Source: Marisalimonas marina (GTDB taxonomy: Bacteria; Pseudomonadota; Alphaproteobacteria; Puniceispirillales; Marisalimonadaceae). Taken from it: DNA of 64,000 bases. The notes beneath the pieces were generated by a model. It was not told where the DNA came from and made no database searches. It saw only the letters and a list, made by a program, of their open reading frames with translations. Positions 8,068 through 17,303 of the stretch are shown in pieces. Every line of letters starts with the position of its first letter. Position 1 is the first letter of the stretch. Position numbers and translations under genes: made by a program. The stretch is taken from the NCBI GenBank assembly GCA_038131365.1, contig JAYPPH010000003.1, forward strand, positions 62,001 to 126,000, given 5' to 3'.

Positions 8068-9090
8068 ATGAAAATTAAAATGCTTTTAGCTACAGCAACT
8101 GCTGGAGTTATGTTTGCAGGATCAGCTCTTGCAAGCACTCTTGATGATGTCAGAGCAAGAGGTAAGTTAAACTGTATTATTAATACAGGTTTAGCTGGCT
8201 TTGCTGCTCCAGACGATAAAGGTAAATGGACAGGTTTTGATGTTGATTTCTGTAGAGCTGTTGCCGCAGCTGTACTAGGTGATGCAGACAAAGTTAACTA
8301 TACCACAGCCACAGGTAAAACTCGTTTTACTAAATTAGCTGCGGGTGAAGGAGAAGTTCTTTCTAGAAATACAACTTGGACTTTTTCAAGAGACGTTGAC
8401 TTATCACAAACATTTGTTGGCGTAAGTTACTATGATGGCCAAGGTTTTATGGTTCCAAAATCATTAGGCGTAAAATCTGCTAAAGAACTTGATGGTGCAT
8501 CTGTTTGTATTCAAACAGGAACAACCACAGAGCTTAATTTAGCTGAATTTTTTGCTGGTAATAATATGAAGTATAACCCAGTACCTATTGAAACAAACGC
8601 TGAAGCACAAGAATTATATAAAGCAGGAAGATGTGATATATATACTACTGACGCATCTGGCTTATATGCAACGATGTCTAGTTTTGACAATCCAGGCGAT
8701 CACATGGTTTTACCTGAAATCGTATCTAAGGAGCCATTAGGACCAGTTGTAAGACATGGTGATGACCAGTGGGCTGATATTGTAGCTTGGACATTAAGAG
8801 CTATGATGGCTGGTGAAGAGCTAGGTATTACATCAGCTAACGTTAAATCTCTTGCTGGAAAAGATAATAAAAACAAAGAGATTAACCGTCTTTTAGGTAA
8901 GGATCCACTACAAGGTGTATCCAAGCTTGGTTTATCAGCTGATTGGGCTGTTAATGTAATCAGCCAAGTTGGTAACTACGAAGAAGTTTTCGAAAGAAAC
9001 CTTGGTATGAATACTCCTCTTAAAATTGCAAGAGGTATGAACCAATTATATAAAGATGGTGGTTTATTCTACATCCCACCAATCAAATAA
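8068..9090 (+). CDS. aapJ: General L-amino-acid ABC transporter, periplasmic binding protein
   Basis: A 340-residue extracytoplasmic solute-binding protein with a clear signal peptide cut after A-L-A (about residue 22). The mature chain begins with STLDDVRARGKLNC and shows the family-3 pattern GFDVDFCRAVAAAVLGD, where amino-acid binding proteins bind substrate. Length and sequence match AapJ/BztA, which feed a broad-range L-amino-acid uptake system. GGAG at 8057-8060, seven bases before the ATG, is a strong ribosome-binding site. It is followed by an intercistronic hairpin and then aapQ, aapM and aapP. Codon use is richer in G+C than in its neighbours, as expected for a highly expressed gene. 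Confidence 0.93.
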   Translation: MKIKMLLATATAGVMFAGSALASTLDDVRARGKLNCIINTGLAGFAAPDDKGKWTGFDVDFCRAVAAAVLGDADKVNYTTATGKTRFTKLAAGEGEVLSRNTTWTFSRDVDLSQTFVGVSYYDGQGFMVPKSLGVKSAKELDGASVCIQTGTTTELNLAEFFAGNNMKYNPVPIETNAEAQELYKAGRCDIYTTDASGLYATMSSFDNPGDHMVLPEIVSKEPLGPVVRHGDDQWADIVAWTLRAMMAGEELGITSANVKSLAGKDNKNKEINRLLGKDPLQGVSKLGLSADWAVNVISQVGNYEEVFERNLGMNTPLKIARGMNQLYKDGGLFYIPPIK

Positions 9091-9097
9091 ACAATTT

Positions 9098-9128
9098 AAG
9101 CTGCGCTTTTTATAAGCGCAGCTTTTTC
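9098..9128 (+). terminator. Intrinsic terminator/attenuator between aapJ and aapQ
   Basis: A perfect 11-bp stem pairs 9098-9108 with 9114-9124 across a 5-base loop, and a T-rich tail follows. It sits in the 59-base gap between the binding-protein gene and the permease genes. It should stop most transcripts after aapJ while letting a fraction continue, giving an excess of binding protein; it may also protect the aapJ 3' end. Confidence 0.8.
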
Positions 9129-9149
9129 TTCAATATATAGACAATTCCC

Positions 9150-10313
9150 ATGACTTTTTTGAATAATATTTGGCGTAACGAAAAAAGTAGAGAAATTATA
9201 GTTCAAATTTTTGTTTTGCTTTGTATTGGTTGGTTCCTATCTTGGTTAATAGCGAATGTTGACGCTAATTTTAAGGCTCTGGGAAAAGATATTAGCTTTG
9301 AATTTTTATTCATTCCAGCTGGTTATGATATAAACCAATATTTAATTGAATATAATAATAGAGACAGTCATTTAAGAGCCGGGATTGTTGGTCTTTTAAA
9401 CACTGGTTTGGTTGCTTTTTTTGGTATAATTTTAGCAACAGTTCTTGGTGTTTTTCTTGGTATAATAAGGCTATCAAAAAACTGGTTGGCCAGTAAAATA
9501 GCATACTGGTATATAGAGTTTTCTAGAAATGTACCTATTTTATTACATATACTTCTATGGCATGGAATTATTATAAATACACTTCCTCACCCTAGGCAGG
9601 CGTTAAATTTAGGTGATTTAACCTTCTTATCGAATAGAGGCTTTTATATCCCTAAACCATTAACTGAAAATGGGATTGAGCTTGTCTATTTATTTCTTGT
9701 TATTGCAATTATTTTTGCTGTTTTGTTTTATAAATTTGCAAAAAGAAAGCAAGATCTTACAGGTGTACAGTATCCTGTTTTTTGGATAAATTTATCTGTA
9801 ATTATTATTTTGCCAACCATTGCTTTTTTTGTTTCAGGAATGCCTATTTCTTTAGAAATACCAGCTTTGAAAGGTTTCAACTTTAGAGGTGGTATGCACA
9901 TGAGCCCAGAGTTAGCCGCTCTAACATTTGCCCTCGGTATATATACGGCTGCTTTTATAGCTGAAATTGTAAGAGCAGGAATTATGGCAGTAGATAAAGG
10001 TCAGAGGGAGGCTGCAGAATCCATAGGTTTAAAACCCTCAAAAGTTATGAATTTAGTCATTTTACCACAAGCACGAAGAGTTATAATTCCACCTCTTACA
10101 AGTCAATATCTTAATTTAACTAAAAACTCTTCTTTAGCAATTGCTATTGGTTATATGGATCTTGTTGCAACCTTGGGTGGTATTTCTTTAAACCAAACCG
10201 GAAGAGAGATGGAAACAATGGTAATAGTGATGTTAATTTATTTATCAGTCTCATTAAGTATTTCAGCCTTTATGAATTGGTATAACAATAAATCGAAATT
10301 AGTTGGAAGATAA
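9150..10313 (+). CDS. aapQ: General L-amino-acid ABC transporter permease
   Basis: A 387-residue inner-membrane permease of the His/Glu/Gln/Arg family. An N-terminal helix is followed by a long periplasmic loop and the core of several helices. Two features mark it as the AapQ/BztB type: the substrate-channel segment IEFSRNVPILLHILLWHG, and the EAA loop around REAAESIGLKPSKVM that contacts the ATPase. It is longer than ordinary amino-acid permeases (about 220 residues), as expected for this family. It pairs with AapM in the membrane. The aapM start lies one base after its stop, implying translational coupling. Confidence 0.92.
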   Translation: MTFLNNIWRNEKSREIIVQIFVLLCIGWFLSWLIANVDANFKALGKDISFEFLFIPAGYDINQYLIEYNNRDSHLRAGIVGLLNTGLVAFFGIILATVLGVFLGIIRLSKNWLASKIAYWYIEFSRNVPILLHILLWHGIIINTLPHPRQALNLGDLTFLSNRGFYIPKPLTENGIELVYLFLVIAIIFAVLFYKFAKRKQDLTGVQYPVFWINLSVIIILPTIAFFVSGMPISLEIPALKGFNFRGGMHMSPELAALTFALGIYTAAFIAEIVRAGIMAVDKGQREAAESIGLKPSKVMNLVILPQARRVIIPPLTSQYLNLTKNSSLAIAIGYMDLVATLGGISLNQTGREMETMVIVMLIYLSVSLSISAFMNWYNNKSKLVGR

Positions 10314-10314
10314 T

Positions 10315-11421
10315 ATGAATCAAACTTATAAACCAGGATCATACCCAAATCTTCCACCGCCACCAGGGACAGTTGGTGTGTACGGATGGATAAAAAATAA
10401 CTTATTTTCATCTATAAGTAATTCATTGTTAACGATTTTATCAGCAATTCTTCTATACTATTTAATTGATGGAATGATTGGATGGTTTTACTTAGATGCA
10501 GTGTTTGATGCAGACTCAAAAGTTGAATGTAGGAAAATTGATGATGGTGCATGCTGGGCTGTTATAACAAGAAGAGTAGGACAATTTGTTTATGGTTTTT
10601 ATCCAGAGGCAGAGCGTTGGAGAATAGATGTTTCTTTTTTAACAATGTTCATAGCTTTTGCTCCTCTATTGTACCCTGATATTCCTAAGAGAAAATATCT
10701 TCTTTGGTTCAGCTTAGTATATCCAGTATTTGCTTTTATTCTTATAAATGGAGGATTTTTAGGCCTTACTAAAATCGAGTATAGTTTATTTGGAGGGTTT
10801 ATGCTTACTGTGATACTTGGTGTATCTGGTATAGTTTGTTCGCTACCCTTAGGAATTCTTCTTGCCTTAGGAAGACAGTCTAAATTAACAGTAGTTAGAA
10901 CATTAAGTATTTGTTTTATAGAATTTATGAGGGGTGTCCCTTTAATCACACTCCTTTTTGTTGCATCATCCATGTTGAACTATTTTTTACCTCCAGGCAC
11001 TAATTTTAGCATTTTAGTCAGAGTTATTATTATGTTCACATTTTTTTCTGCAGCTTATATTGCAGAAGTCATAAGAGGTGGTATACAAGCTATTCCTAAG
11101 GGTCAATATGAAGCTGCAGACGCTTTAGGTATGACTTATTGGCAAAAAACAAGGTTTATAACACTCCCGCAAGCTCTAAAAATCTCCATTCCTGGAATCA
11201 TGAATACTTTCATTGGTCTTTACAAAGATACTACGCTAGTTGTGGTGATTGGTTTGTTAGATCCTTTGGGCATAGGAAGAGCAGCACTTGCTGATACAAA
11301 GTGGAATGGTTTATCAACTGAAACATATTTGTTTGTTGCACTTTTCTTTTTTGTCAGTTGCTTTGCTATGTCAAGATACTCTCTATGGCTTGAAAATAAA
11401 CTTAATACAGATCACAAGTGA
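10315..11421 (+). CDS. aapM: General L-amino-acid ABC transporter permease
   Basis: A 368-residue permease started at the ATG at 10315. The TTG 12 bases earlier is rejected because GGAAG lies just after it and fits as Shine-Dalgarno for the ATG. The N-terminus is Pro-rich and cytoplasmic (PNLPPPPGTVG), as in other AapM/BztC proteins. A periplasmic insert with two cysteines (around CRKIDDGACW) follows the first helix, then the permease core with FIEFMRGVPLITLLF and the EAA loop QYEAADALGMTYW. It forms the heteromeric channel with AapQ. The gene is followed seven bases later by aapP. Confidence 0.92.
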   Translation: MNQTYKPGSYPNLPPPPGTVGVYGWIKNNLFSSISNSLLTILSAILLYYLIDGMIGWFYLDAVFDADSKVECRKIDDGACWAVITRRVGQFVYGFYPEAERWRIDVSFLTMFIAFAPLLYPDIPKRKYLLWFSLVYPVFAFILINGGFLGLTKIEYSLFGGFMLTVILGVSGIVCSLPLGILLALGRQSKLTVVRTLSICFIEFMRGVPLITLLFVASSMLNYFLPPGTNFSILVRVIIMFTFFSAAYIAEVIRGGIQAIPKGQYEAADALGMTYWQKTRFITLPQALKISIPGIMNTFIGLYKDTTLVVVIGLLDPLGIGRAALADTKWNGLSTETYLFVALFFFVSCFAMSRYSLWLENKLNTDHK

Positions 11422-11428
11422 GATAATT

Positions 11429-12193
11429 ATGGTTAATAAAAATAAAAAATTGAAAACTGAACCAGTAATAAAAATAAAAGAAATGCATAAGTGGTTTGGA
11501 AATTTTCATGTTCTTAAAAATATTTCCCTTGAGGTTAATCAAGGTGAAAGAATTGTTATATGTGGACCTTCTGGATCCGGTAAATCAACACTGATTAGAT
11601 GTATTAACAGGCTAGAAGTTCATCAAAAAGGGGACATTGTAGTAAATGATGTAGAGCTAACAGGAGATTTAAAAAATCTTGAAGCTATTAGAAGTGACGT
11701 TGGTATGGTTTTCCAATCATTTAATCTTTTTCCTCACTTAACAGTGTTAGAAAATTGTACATTAGCACCAATTTGGGTGAAGGGGCTCCCCAAAAAAGAA
11801 GCAAATGATCTTGCTATGGAGCTCTTAACGAGAGTGAAAATACCTGAACAGGCACTTAAGTTTCCTGGCCAATTATCAGGTGGTCAACAACAAAGGGTTG
11901 CTATTGCTAGATCTTTATGTATGCAGCCTAAAATAATGTTGTTTGATGAGCCAACATCTGCACTTGATCCCGAAATGATTAAAGAAGTTCTAGATACTAT
12001 GATTGAGCTTGCAGAAACTGGTATGACTATGCTTGTTGTAACTCATGAGATGGGTTTTGCAAAAAAAGTTGCTGATAGCGTTATCTTTATGGATGAGGGT
12101 GAAATAATAGAGCAAAACGATCCTAAAAACTTTTTTAACAAACCACAGAATGATAGAACTAAGCTATTTCTAAGCCAAATACTTAATCATTAA
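11429..12193 (+). CDS. aapP: General L-amino-acid ABC transporter ATP-binding protein
   Basis: A 254-residue ATPase when started at the ATG at 11429, just after aapM. Walker A is GPSGSGKST at 46-54, the Q-loop is VFQSFNLFPH, the signature is LSGGQQQR, Walker B ends LFDEPTSALD, and the switch histidine is in VTHEMGF. This is the polar-amino-acid ATPase type (GlnQ/AapP). It hydrolyses ATP to power uptake through AapQM. A longer frame from 11288 would overlap aapM and has no family support. It ends four bases before the convergent sulfurtransferase gene, with no hairpin between them. Confidence 0.93.
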   Translation: MVNKNKKLKTEPVIKIKEMHKWFGNFHVLKNISLEVNQGERIVICGPSGSGKSTLIRCINRLEVHQKGDIVVNDVELTGDLKNLEAIRSDVGMVFQSFNLFPHLTVLENCTLAPIWVKGLPKKEANDLAMELLTRVKIPEQALKFPGQLSGGQQQRVAIARSLCMQPKIMLFDEPTSALDPEMIKEVLDTMIELAETGMTMLVVTHEMGFAKKVADSVIFMDEGEIIEQNDPKNFFNKPQNDRTKLFLSQILNH

Positions 12194-12197
12194 AGAT

Positions 12198-13040
12198 TTA
12201 TTGTGTTGCTATTTCTTGTCCAGAAGATGCCCATTCAGTCCATGAACCATCATATATAGGTGTATCTGTTTTACCTAAACAATATAAAGCTATAGCAATA
12301 ACGCAGGCAGAAACGCCAGATCCGCAAGTTGCTATAATTTTGTCATTAGTACTAACATTTATTTTTTCAAAAATTTGATTTATTTCATCTAAAGATCTCA
12401 AATATCCACGTTCATCAATAAGATCCGATGATGGCAAAGATTGGGAATTAGGTATATGACCAGAAGGTAAATTAGGCCTCGGTTCTTTAGCTTCACCAAG
12501 GAACCTTTTCTTAGACCTGGCATCTAAAATAACATTATCTTTATCTTTTGACGCCTTAATCATTTGATCTAAGTTAACGACTAACTCTTTTCTCTCTTTG
12601 TTTGCGGTATAATTTCCTAATTTTATGTTATTTACTTTATTGGAGACTGTGCCGCCACATTTTTTCCAGTTATCTAAACCACCTTGCATTATAGAAACTT
12701 TTTCTTGACCAAAATATCTAAATAAAAACCAAGCTCTAGCTGAAGATAAAAAAGGTGAATTGTCATATATTACTATTTCATCATCATTATTAAGACCTAA
12801 ATTTTGCATCATTTTTGAAAATAAATCTTTAGACGGTATCATATGTGGCAAGGTATTATCAGGATCTGCTATTTTATTGATATCAAAAAAAATTGAATTG
12901 GGAATATGTTCTTTTTGATATTCATCTTCAGCTATCAAACCTGAATCTGGGAGATAAAAGGTAGCATCAAGAATCTTTAAATTTGTCTTATCTAATTTTT
13001 CTATTAATGCCTTAGGTTCTATAAATAAAGTATCATTCAC
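12198..13040 (-). CDS. sseA: 3-mercaptopyruvate/thiosulfate sulfurtransferase
   Basis: A 280-residue tandem rhodanese. The N-terminal domain (about 5-130) is inactive and contains LDATFYLP and VSIMQGGLDNW. The C-terminal domain (about 150-280) carries the catalytic C239 in the loop ATCGSGVSAC. A CGSGVS-type loop favours 3-mercaptopyruvate over thiosulfate as the sulfur donor, producing pyruvate and a persulfide. The gene lies 13 bases downstream of the cysteine synthase gene on the same strand, so the pair likely forms a cysteine and sulfur-transfer operon. Confidence 0.87.
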   Translation of the reverse strand: MNDTLFIEPKALIEKLDKTNLKILDATFYLPDSGLIAEDEYQKEHIPNSIFFDINKIADPDNTLPHMIPSKDLFSKMMQNLGLNNDDEIVIYDNSPFLSSARAWFLFRYFGQEKVSIMQGGLDNWKKCGGTVSNKVNNIKLGNYTANKERKELVVNLDQMIKASKDKDNVILDARSKKRFLGEAKEPRPNLPSGHIPNSQSLPSSDLIDERGYLRSLDEINQIFEKINVSTNDKIIATCGSGVSACVIAIALYCLGKTDTPIYDGSWTEWASSGQEIATQ

Positions 13041-13053
13041 TTTTAAACCTCCA

Positions 13054-14058
13054 TTACAACCAACTAGGAACAGCTAAATTTTTTGATTTTAAAAATTCAG
13101 GGTTCCATATTTTTGATTGATACCTTTGACCAGAGTCACATAAAATTGTAACTATGGTATTTCCAGGACCCAATTCTTTAGCTAATCTTATAGCTCCAGC
13201 TACATTAATGCCACTGGACCCTCCCAAGAATAAACCTTCGTCTTTAAGTAAATCAAAAATAATATTAAGAGCCTCGTTGTCATCAACTCTAAAAGATAAG
13301 TCAATAGGACAGTTTTCTAAATTTTTAGTAATACGACCTTGACCAATTCCTTCTGTAATAGAGTTGCCTTCTGCTTTCATTTCTCCATTTTGATAGTGAT
13401 TATATAAACCTGAACCAAATGGATCAGTTAAAGCGATTTTGATATTTTTGTTCTTATCTTTTAAAAACAACCCAGTCCCTGAAAGGGTTCCCCCAGTTCC
13501 TACAGCACAAGTAAAGCCATCTATTTTACCAACAGTTTGTTCCCAAATTTCTGGACCAGTGGATTCAAAGTGTGCAGTTTGATTTGCTATGTTATCGAAT
13601 TGATTTGCCCATAACACACCATTTTCAGAAGTTTTTCTTAAGTTTTCTGCAATTTGCTGTGATTGTCGAATATAATTTCCAGGATTTGAATAAGGAAGCG
13701 CTGGAACTAGTTTTAATTCACAACCAATTAATCTTAATGCATCTTTCTTTTCTTGACTTTGTGTTTCTGGCATGACGATTAGAGTTTTGTAACCTAAGGA
13801 ATTACCTACAAGGCCTAGTCCTATTCCAGTATTACCTGCAGTTCCCTCAACAATAGTTCCTCCTGGCAACAACTTCTTTTTAGCTATTGCATCTAAAATT
13901 ATACCTTTGGCAGCTCTATCCTTAATTGATGATCCAGGATTTAGAAATTCGGCTTTACCATAAATTTCACATCCTGTAATTTCACTAGCCTTATTCAATC
14001 TAATAAGAGGAGTATTACCAATTGTGTCTACAAAATCTTTTTTAATAATATTATTCAT
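13054..14058 (-). CDS. cysK: Cysteine synthase A (O-acetylserine sulfhydrylase family)
   Basis: A 334-residue PLP fold-type II enzyme. The PLP lysine is K46 in NPGSSIKDRAA. The substrate loop EGTAGNTGIGLG and the phosphate-binding GTGGTLSGTG are both present. It should make cysteine from O-acetylserine and sulfide. The C-terminus ends in P-S-W-L, slightly longer than E. coli CysK, and the asparagine-loop motif reads TAGNTG rather than TSGNTG. That variant is also seen in cystathionine-beta-synthase-like members, so a CBS-type activity is an alternative. It is divergent from the ABC-F gene and upstream of sseA. Confidence 0.85.
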   Translation of the reverse strand: MNNIIKKDFVDTIGNTPLIRLNKASEITGCEIYGKAEFLNPGSSIKDRAAKGIILDAIAKKKLLPGGTIVEGTAGNTGIGLGLVGNSLGYKTLIVMPETQSQEKKDALRLIGCELKLVPALPYSNPGNYIRQSQQIAENLRKTSENGVLWANQFDNIANQTAHFESTGPEIWEQTVGKIDGFTCAVGTGGTLSGTGLFLKDKNKNIKIALTDPFGSGLYNHYQNGEMKAEGNSITEGIGQGRITKNLENCPIDLSFRVDDNEALNIIFDLLKDEGLFLGGSSGINVAGAIRLAKELGPGNTIVTILCDSGQRYQSKIWNPEFLKSKNLAVPSWL

Positions 14059-14166
14059 GGGTGATGCTTACTAATAAACTTATTAATTTAAATGTTTTTC
14101 GATAATAAATATAGTATATCAATAACACAAATATTTAATAAAATTCTTAATTTATTTAGTTTTAAA

Positions 14167-16020
14167 ATGATTAATTTTAAAGAAATTTCATTCTCTATTG
14201 GTGGTGTTCAACTTTTTGAAAATACATCAGCATTTGTTCCAACTGGCCATAAGGTTGGCATAGTAGGAAGAAATGGAACTGGCAAAACATCTTTATTTAA
14301 ATTAGTTTTAAACGAACTTACATTAGATTCTGGCGTAATAGAAGTTCCAAAAAATTATAAAATTGGTGCAGTTGCCCAAGAAGCACCTTCTACAGAAGAA
14401 ACACTTATAAATACAGTTTTGTCAGCAGATATTGAAAGAACAAACCTATTAAACGATTTAGAAACAGAGACAGATCCAAATAAAATTGCAAATATGCATA
14501 TTAGATTATCAGATATCGACGCTTATTCTGCTGAAGCTAGAGCATCATCTATTTTAAGTGGTCTAGGTTTTAGTCCAGCAGATCAAAAAAGTCCGTGTTC
14601 AAGTTTTTCCGGTGGTTGGAGAATGAGAGTTGCTTTAGCAAGCATTCTTTTTTCAAATCCAGATTTACTCTTATTAGATGAACCAACTAATTATCTTGAT
14701 TTTGAAGGAACAGTTTGGTTAGAGAACTTTTTACAAAGATTTAAGAATACTGTTTTAGTGATTTCTCATGACAGGAATTTATTAAACAAGTCAGTTAATG
14801 GGATATTACATTTATCAAATAAGAAATTACAGTTTTATACAGGAAATTATAATACTTTTGATGACGAACGAAGAAGTAAATTAGAACAATTAATATCTCA
14901 AAAAAACAAACAAGATGCTCAAAGAGCCCATATTCAAAGTTTTGTTAATCGTTTTAAAGCTAAAGCTTCTAAGGCTAAACAAGCGCAATCAAGAATAAAA
15001 ATTTTGGAAAAAATGAAACCAATAGTTATTGATGAAGATCAAAAAACTCCAAAATTTAAATTTTTAGATGTTGTTAAATTTGCTCCACCATTGATAACAT
15101 TGGATAAAATCTCCGTTGGATATAATAATATACCTGTCTTAAAAAATATTACCTTGCAAATTAACCCAGATGACCGTATTGGCCTTTTAGGTGTTAATGG
15201 AGAAGGAAAATCAACTTTTTCAAAGCTCATTGCAAAAAAAATTAATAAAATGGAAGGTATAATTAATATACCTCAAAAATTAAAAGTCGGATATTTTGCT
15301 CAACATCAATTAGATGAGTTAAGACCTAAAGAAACTGCATTCCAACATCTTAGCTTAAAGTTAAAAGATGAGTTACCAACTAGAATTAGGGCAATACTTG
15401 GTTCTGCTGGATTTACTTTTGAAACAATGGACTTGGAAGTAAAAAGATTGTCAGGTGGTCAAAAGGCAAGACTTTTAATTCTTTTAGTCATAATGGAAAG
15501 GCCTGATCTTTTAATTTTAGATGAGCCTACTAATCACCTTGATATAGAAACTAGGGAATCCTTAATTATGGCACTAAATGAATATACAGGATCTTTAATT
15601 TTAGTTAGTCACGATGCTTTCTTGGTCGAAAGTCTAGTAGACAGATTACTAATTGTGAATAACGGAAGTGTTTCTGAATTTAATGGTGATATTCATGAGT
15701 ATAGAAAATTAGTTTTATCAAAAAAAAATATTAAAGATGATGTTAATAAACATACTAAAAAAAATGTTATTTCTACAAATAAACAATCCACATCAAACTT
15801 AAAAAAGACATTATTATCTATTGAGAAACAAATAATAGAATTTGAAAAAGAAAAAGAATTACTTGAAAACGAGATGCTAGAAAAAGATTTTTTTGATAAT
15901 TCTAATAATGAACGCGTAAAAGAAGTAAATAAAAATTTAAAAGAGATTAAATTTAAAATTTCTTTAGAAGAAAAGAATTGGGAAGATATTTTTGAAAAAC
16001 TTGAAATGTCTAATCAATGA
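14167..16020 (+). CDS. ABC-F family ATPase (YheS/Uup-like)
   Basis: A protein of about 617 residues with two ABC domains and no membrane part. NBD1 has Walker A GRNGTGKTS and signature FSGGWRMR. The linker with KAKASKAKQAQSR is the Lys/Arg-rich P-site tRNA interaction motif. NBD2 has Walker A GVNGEGKS and signature LSGGQKAR, then an acidic/basic coiled C-terminus. ABC-F proteins act on the ribosome to resolve stalled or difficult peptides. The ATG at 14167 is chosen because MINFKEISFSIGG matches the normal family start; the 25 extra residues from 14092 look non-conserved. Its stop overlaps the start of the next gene (ATGA). Confidence 0.88.
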   Translation: MINFKEISFSIGGVQLFENTSAFVPTGHKVGIVGRNGTGKTSLFKLVLNELTLDSGVIEVPKNYKIGAVAQEAPSTEETLINTVLSADIERTNLLNDLETETDPNKIANMHIRLSDIDAYSAEARASSILSGLGFSPADQKSPCSSFSGGWRMRVALASILFSNPDLLLLDEPTNYLDFEGTVWLENFLQRFKNTVLVISHDRNLLNKSVNGILHLSNKKLQFYTGNYNTFDDERRSKLEQLISQKNKQDAQRAHIQSFVNRFKAKASKAKQAQSRIKILEKMKPIVIDEDQKTPKFKFLDVVKFAPPLITLDKISVGYNNIPVLKNITLQINPDDRIGLLGVNGEGKSTFSKLIAKKINKMEGIINIPQKLKVGYFAQHQLDELRPKETAFQHLSLKLKDELPTRIRAILGSAGFTFETMDLEVKRLSGGQKARLLILLVIMERPDLLILDEPTNHLDIETRESLIMALNEYTGSLILVSHDAFLVESLVDRLLIVNNGSVSEFNGDIHEYRKLVLSKKNIKDDVNKHTKKNVISTNKQSTSNLKKTLLSIEKQIIEFEKEKELLENEMLEKDFFDNSNNERVKEVNKNLKEIKFKISLEEKNWEDIFEKLEMSNQ

Positions 16021-16457
16021 GTTCTATTGAAGTATATGTCATTTTATTTTTATCATCTTTTGCGTCTTCAACAATTTTGCCAGGTAATTCTGAGTTAACA
16101 TTAACTGCAATTATTTCCCAAAGAGAATATAAAACTTTATACTTAATAATAGTGGCTAGTATAGGTAATGTTTTAGGATCAATTGTAAATTGGTATTTAG
16201 GTCGTTATTTCATCAAATTTAAGAATAAAAAGTGGTTTCCCTTTAATGAAAAGAATTTAAATAATTCTTCGAAGTGGTTTTTAAAATATGGAAAATGGTC
16301 ATTATTATTAAGTTGGCTTCCTTTTGTTGGAGATGGACTTACTTTAATAGCAGGTGTCTTAAAAGTGCCATTATTTGAGTTTATAACATTAGTTACTATT
16401 GCTAAAGTCGTCCGATATGTATTTGTAGCATTAATGGCTGTGAGTATATTTTATTAA
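16017..16457 (+). CDS. YqaA-type small DedA/SNARE-associated membrane protein
   Basis: A 146-residue inner-membrane protein with about four helices. The stretch ending ILPGNSEL and the paired GNVLGSIVNWYLGRY are typical of YqaA, a short DedA (SNARE-associated) relative. WLPFVGDGLTLIAGVL near residue 105 is the second re-entrant-like segment. DedA proteins are linked to lipid scrambling and membrane homeostasis; the role of YqaA is not settled. It is translationally coupled to the ABC-F gene through a 4-base overlap. Confidence 0.8.
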   Translation: MSSIEVYVILFLSSFASSTILPGNSELTLTAIISQREYKTLYLIIVASIGNVLGSIVNWYLGRYFIKFKNKKWFPFNEKNLNNSSKWFLKYGKWSLLLSWLPFVGDGLTLIAGVLKVPLFEFITLVTIAKVVRYVFVALMAVSIFY

Positions 16458-16482
16458 TATTAAAGATCTAAGAGAGTGCTTT

Positions 16483-17043
16483 ATGAAGATTTTAATTTTT
16501 ATAATTTCCATGTTTTTTTTAGTTCAAAATAATAGTTTTGCTATGAAGCAACATAATCATCATAAACATAACAATGTAATGAATGGTCATGTTCATGATG
16601 AAAAAAATATGCCTGGTTTAAAAGGGATAGACACCACAGCTAAGGAAGAAAATGATTTAAAAACCATATTTAAAACACATAAAGAGATCAAACGTAGTGT
16701 TGTAAAGTTAAAAAATGGTATCAAGACCATAACTGAATCCAATAACATTAAATTAAGAGAAGCTATAATTGATCATGTTTCAATGATGGTCACTAGATTA
16801 GAAGAAGGTAAAAACCCTAAAGTTTTCATTCAAACGCCAATTTTAGATAAATTGTTTGATTATTATGATCAAATTGAAACAGAATTAGAAATAACTGACA
16901 AAGGAATTATTGTAATTCAGACTTCTGCAAATAAAAAAGTTGTACAGTTACTTCAAAAACATGCTGATGAAGTAAGTGACATGTCCAAAAGGGGTATGGT
17001 AGCTGTTCATGAAAGAATGATGAAAAATTATAAAAATAATTAA
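16483..17043 (+). CDS. Conserved secreted protein with His-rich N-terminus, function unknown
   Basis: A 186-residue protein with a signal peptide (about residues 1-20, ending S-F-A). A histidine-rich segment follows at about 24-45 (HNHHKHNN, then HVHDEK), which could bind Cu, Zn or Ni. The rest is mostly helical and resembles a family of uncharacterised marine proteobacterial proteins in which MPGLKGIDTT, LREAIIDHVSMM and GMVAVHERMM are conserved; I recall this pattern but cannot name a domain. It has GAG at 16473-16475, 7 bases before the ATG. It probably sits at the end of the ABC-F/yqaA transcript. The metal-binding role is inference. Confidence 0.6.
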   Translation: MKILIFIISMFFLVQNNSFAMKQHNHHKHNNVMNGHVHDEKNMPGLKGIDTTAKEENDLKTIFKTHKEIKRSVVKLKNGIKTITESNNIKLREAIIDHVSMMVTRLEEGKNPKVFIQTPILDKLFDYYDQIETELEITDKGIIVIQTSANKKVVQLLQKHADEVSDMSKRGMVAVHERMMKNYKNN

Positions 17044-17145
17044 CGGTAATTACATATAAAAATTTACTGTATTAAAACTTAATTTTTAAATAGTAATTTG
17101 CTTTATTCTTAGAGAACATAAACAATTTTAATAAAATTATGAAAG

Positions 17146-17220
17146 TGGCTCCCCGGGACGGATTCGAACCGCCGGCCAGACGATTAACAGTCGTCTGCTC
17201 TACCGCTGAGCTACCGGGGA
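17146..17220 (-). tRNA. tRNA-Asn (anticodon GTT)
   Basis: On the minus strand a complete cloverleaf runs from 17220 to 17146. It has acceptor TCCCCGG/CCGGGGA, D arm GCTC...GAGC, anticodon stem AGACGA region with loop CTGTTAA (anticodon GTT), T-loop TTCGAAT and an encoded CCA. Confidence 0.95.
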
Positions 17221-17303
17221 TTAATAGGTGAACTCTAGTGATATTTATTAAATGTAAATATTCTAAAATGCAACCATTTAATCTTAGAGATTGTCTCTTC
17301 AGA

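Noticed and set aside
7971..8291. Minus-strand ORF opposite the aapJ start
   Set aside because: Low-complexity Ala/Ser-rich shadow of the aapJ signal-peptide region.
10599..10973. 124-codon minus-strand ORF inside aapM
   Set aside because: Antisense shadow of a well-supported permease gene, no motif or ribosome-binding site.
11288..11428. Long N-terminal extension of aapP
   Set aside because: Overlaps aapM in another frame; the ATG at 11429 matches the normal family start.
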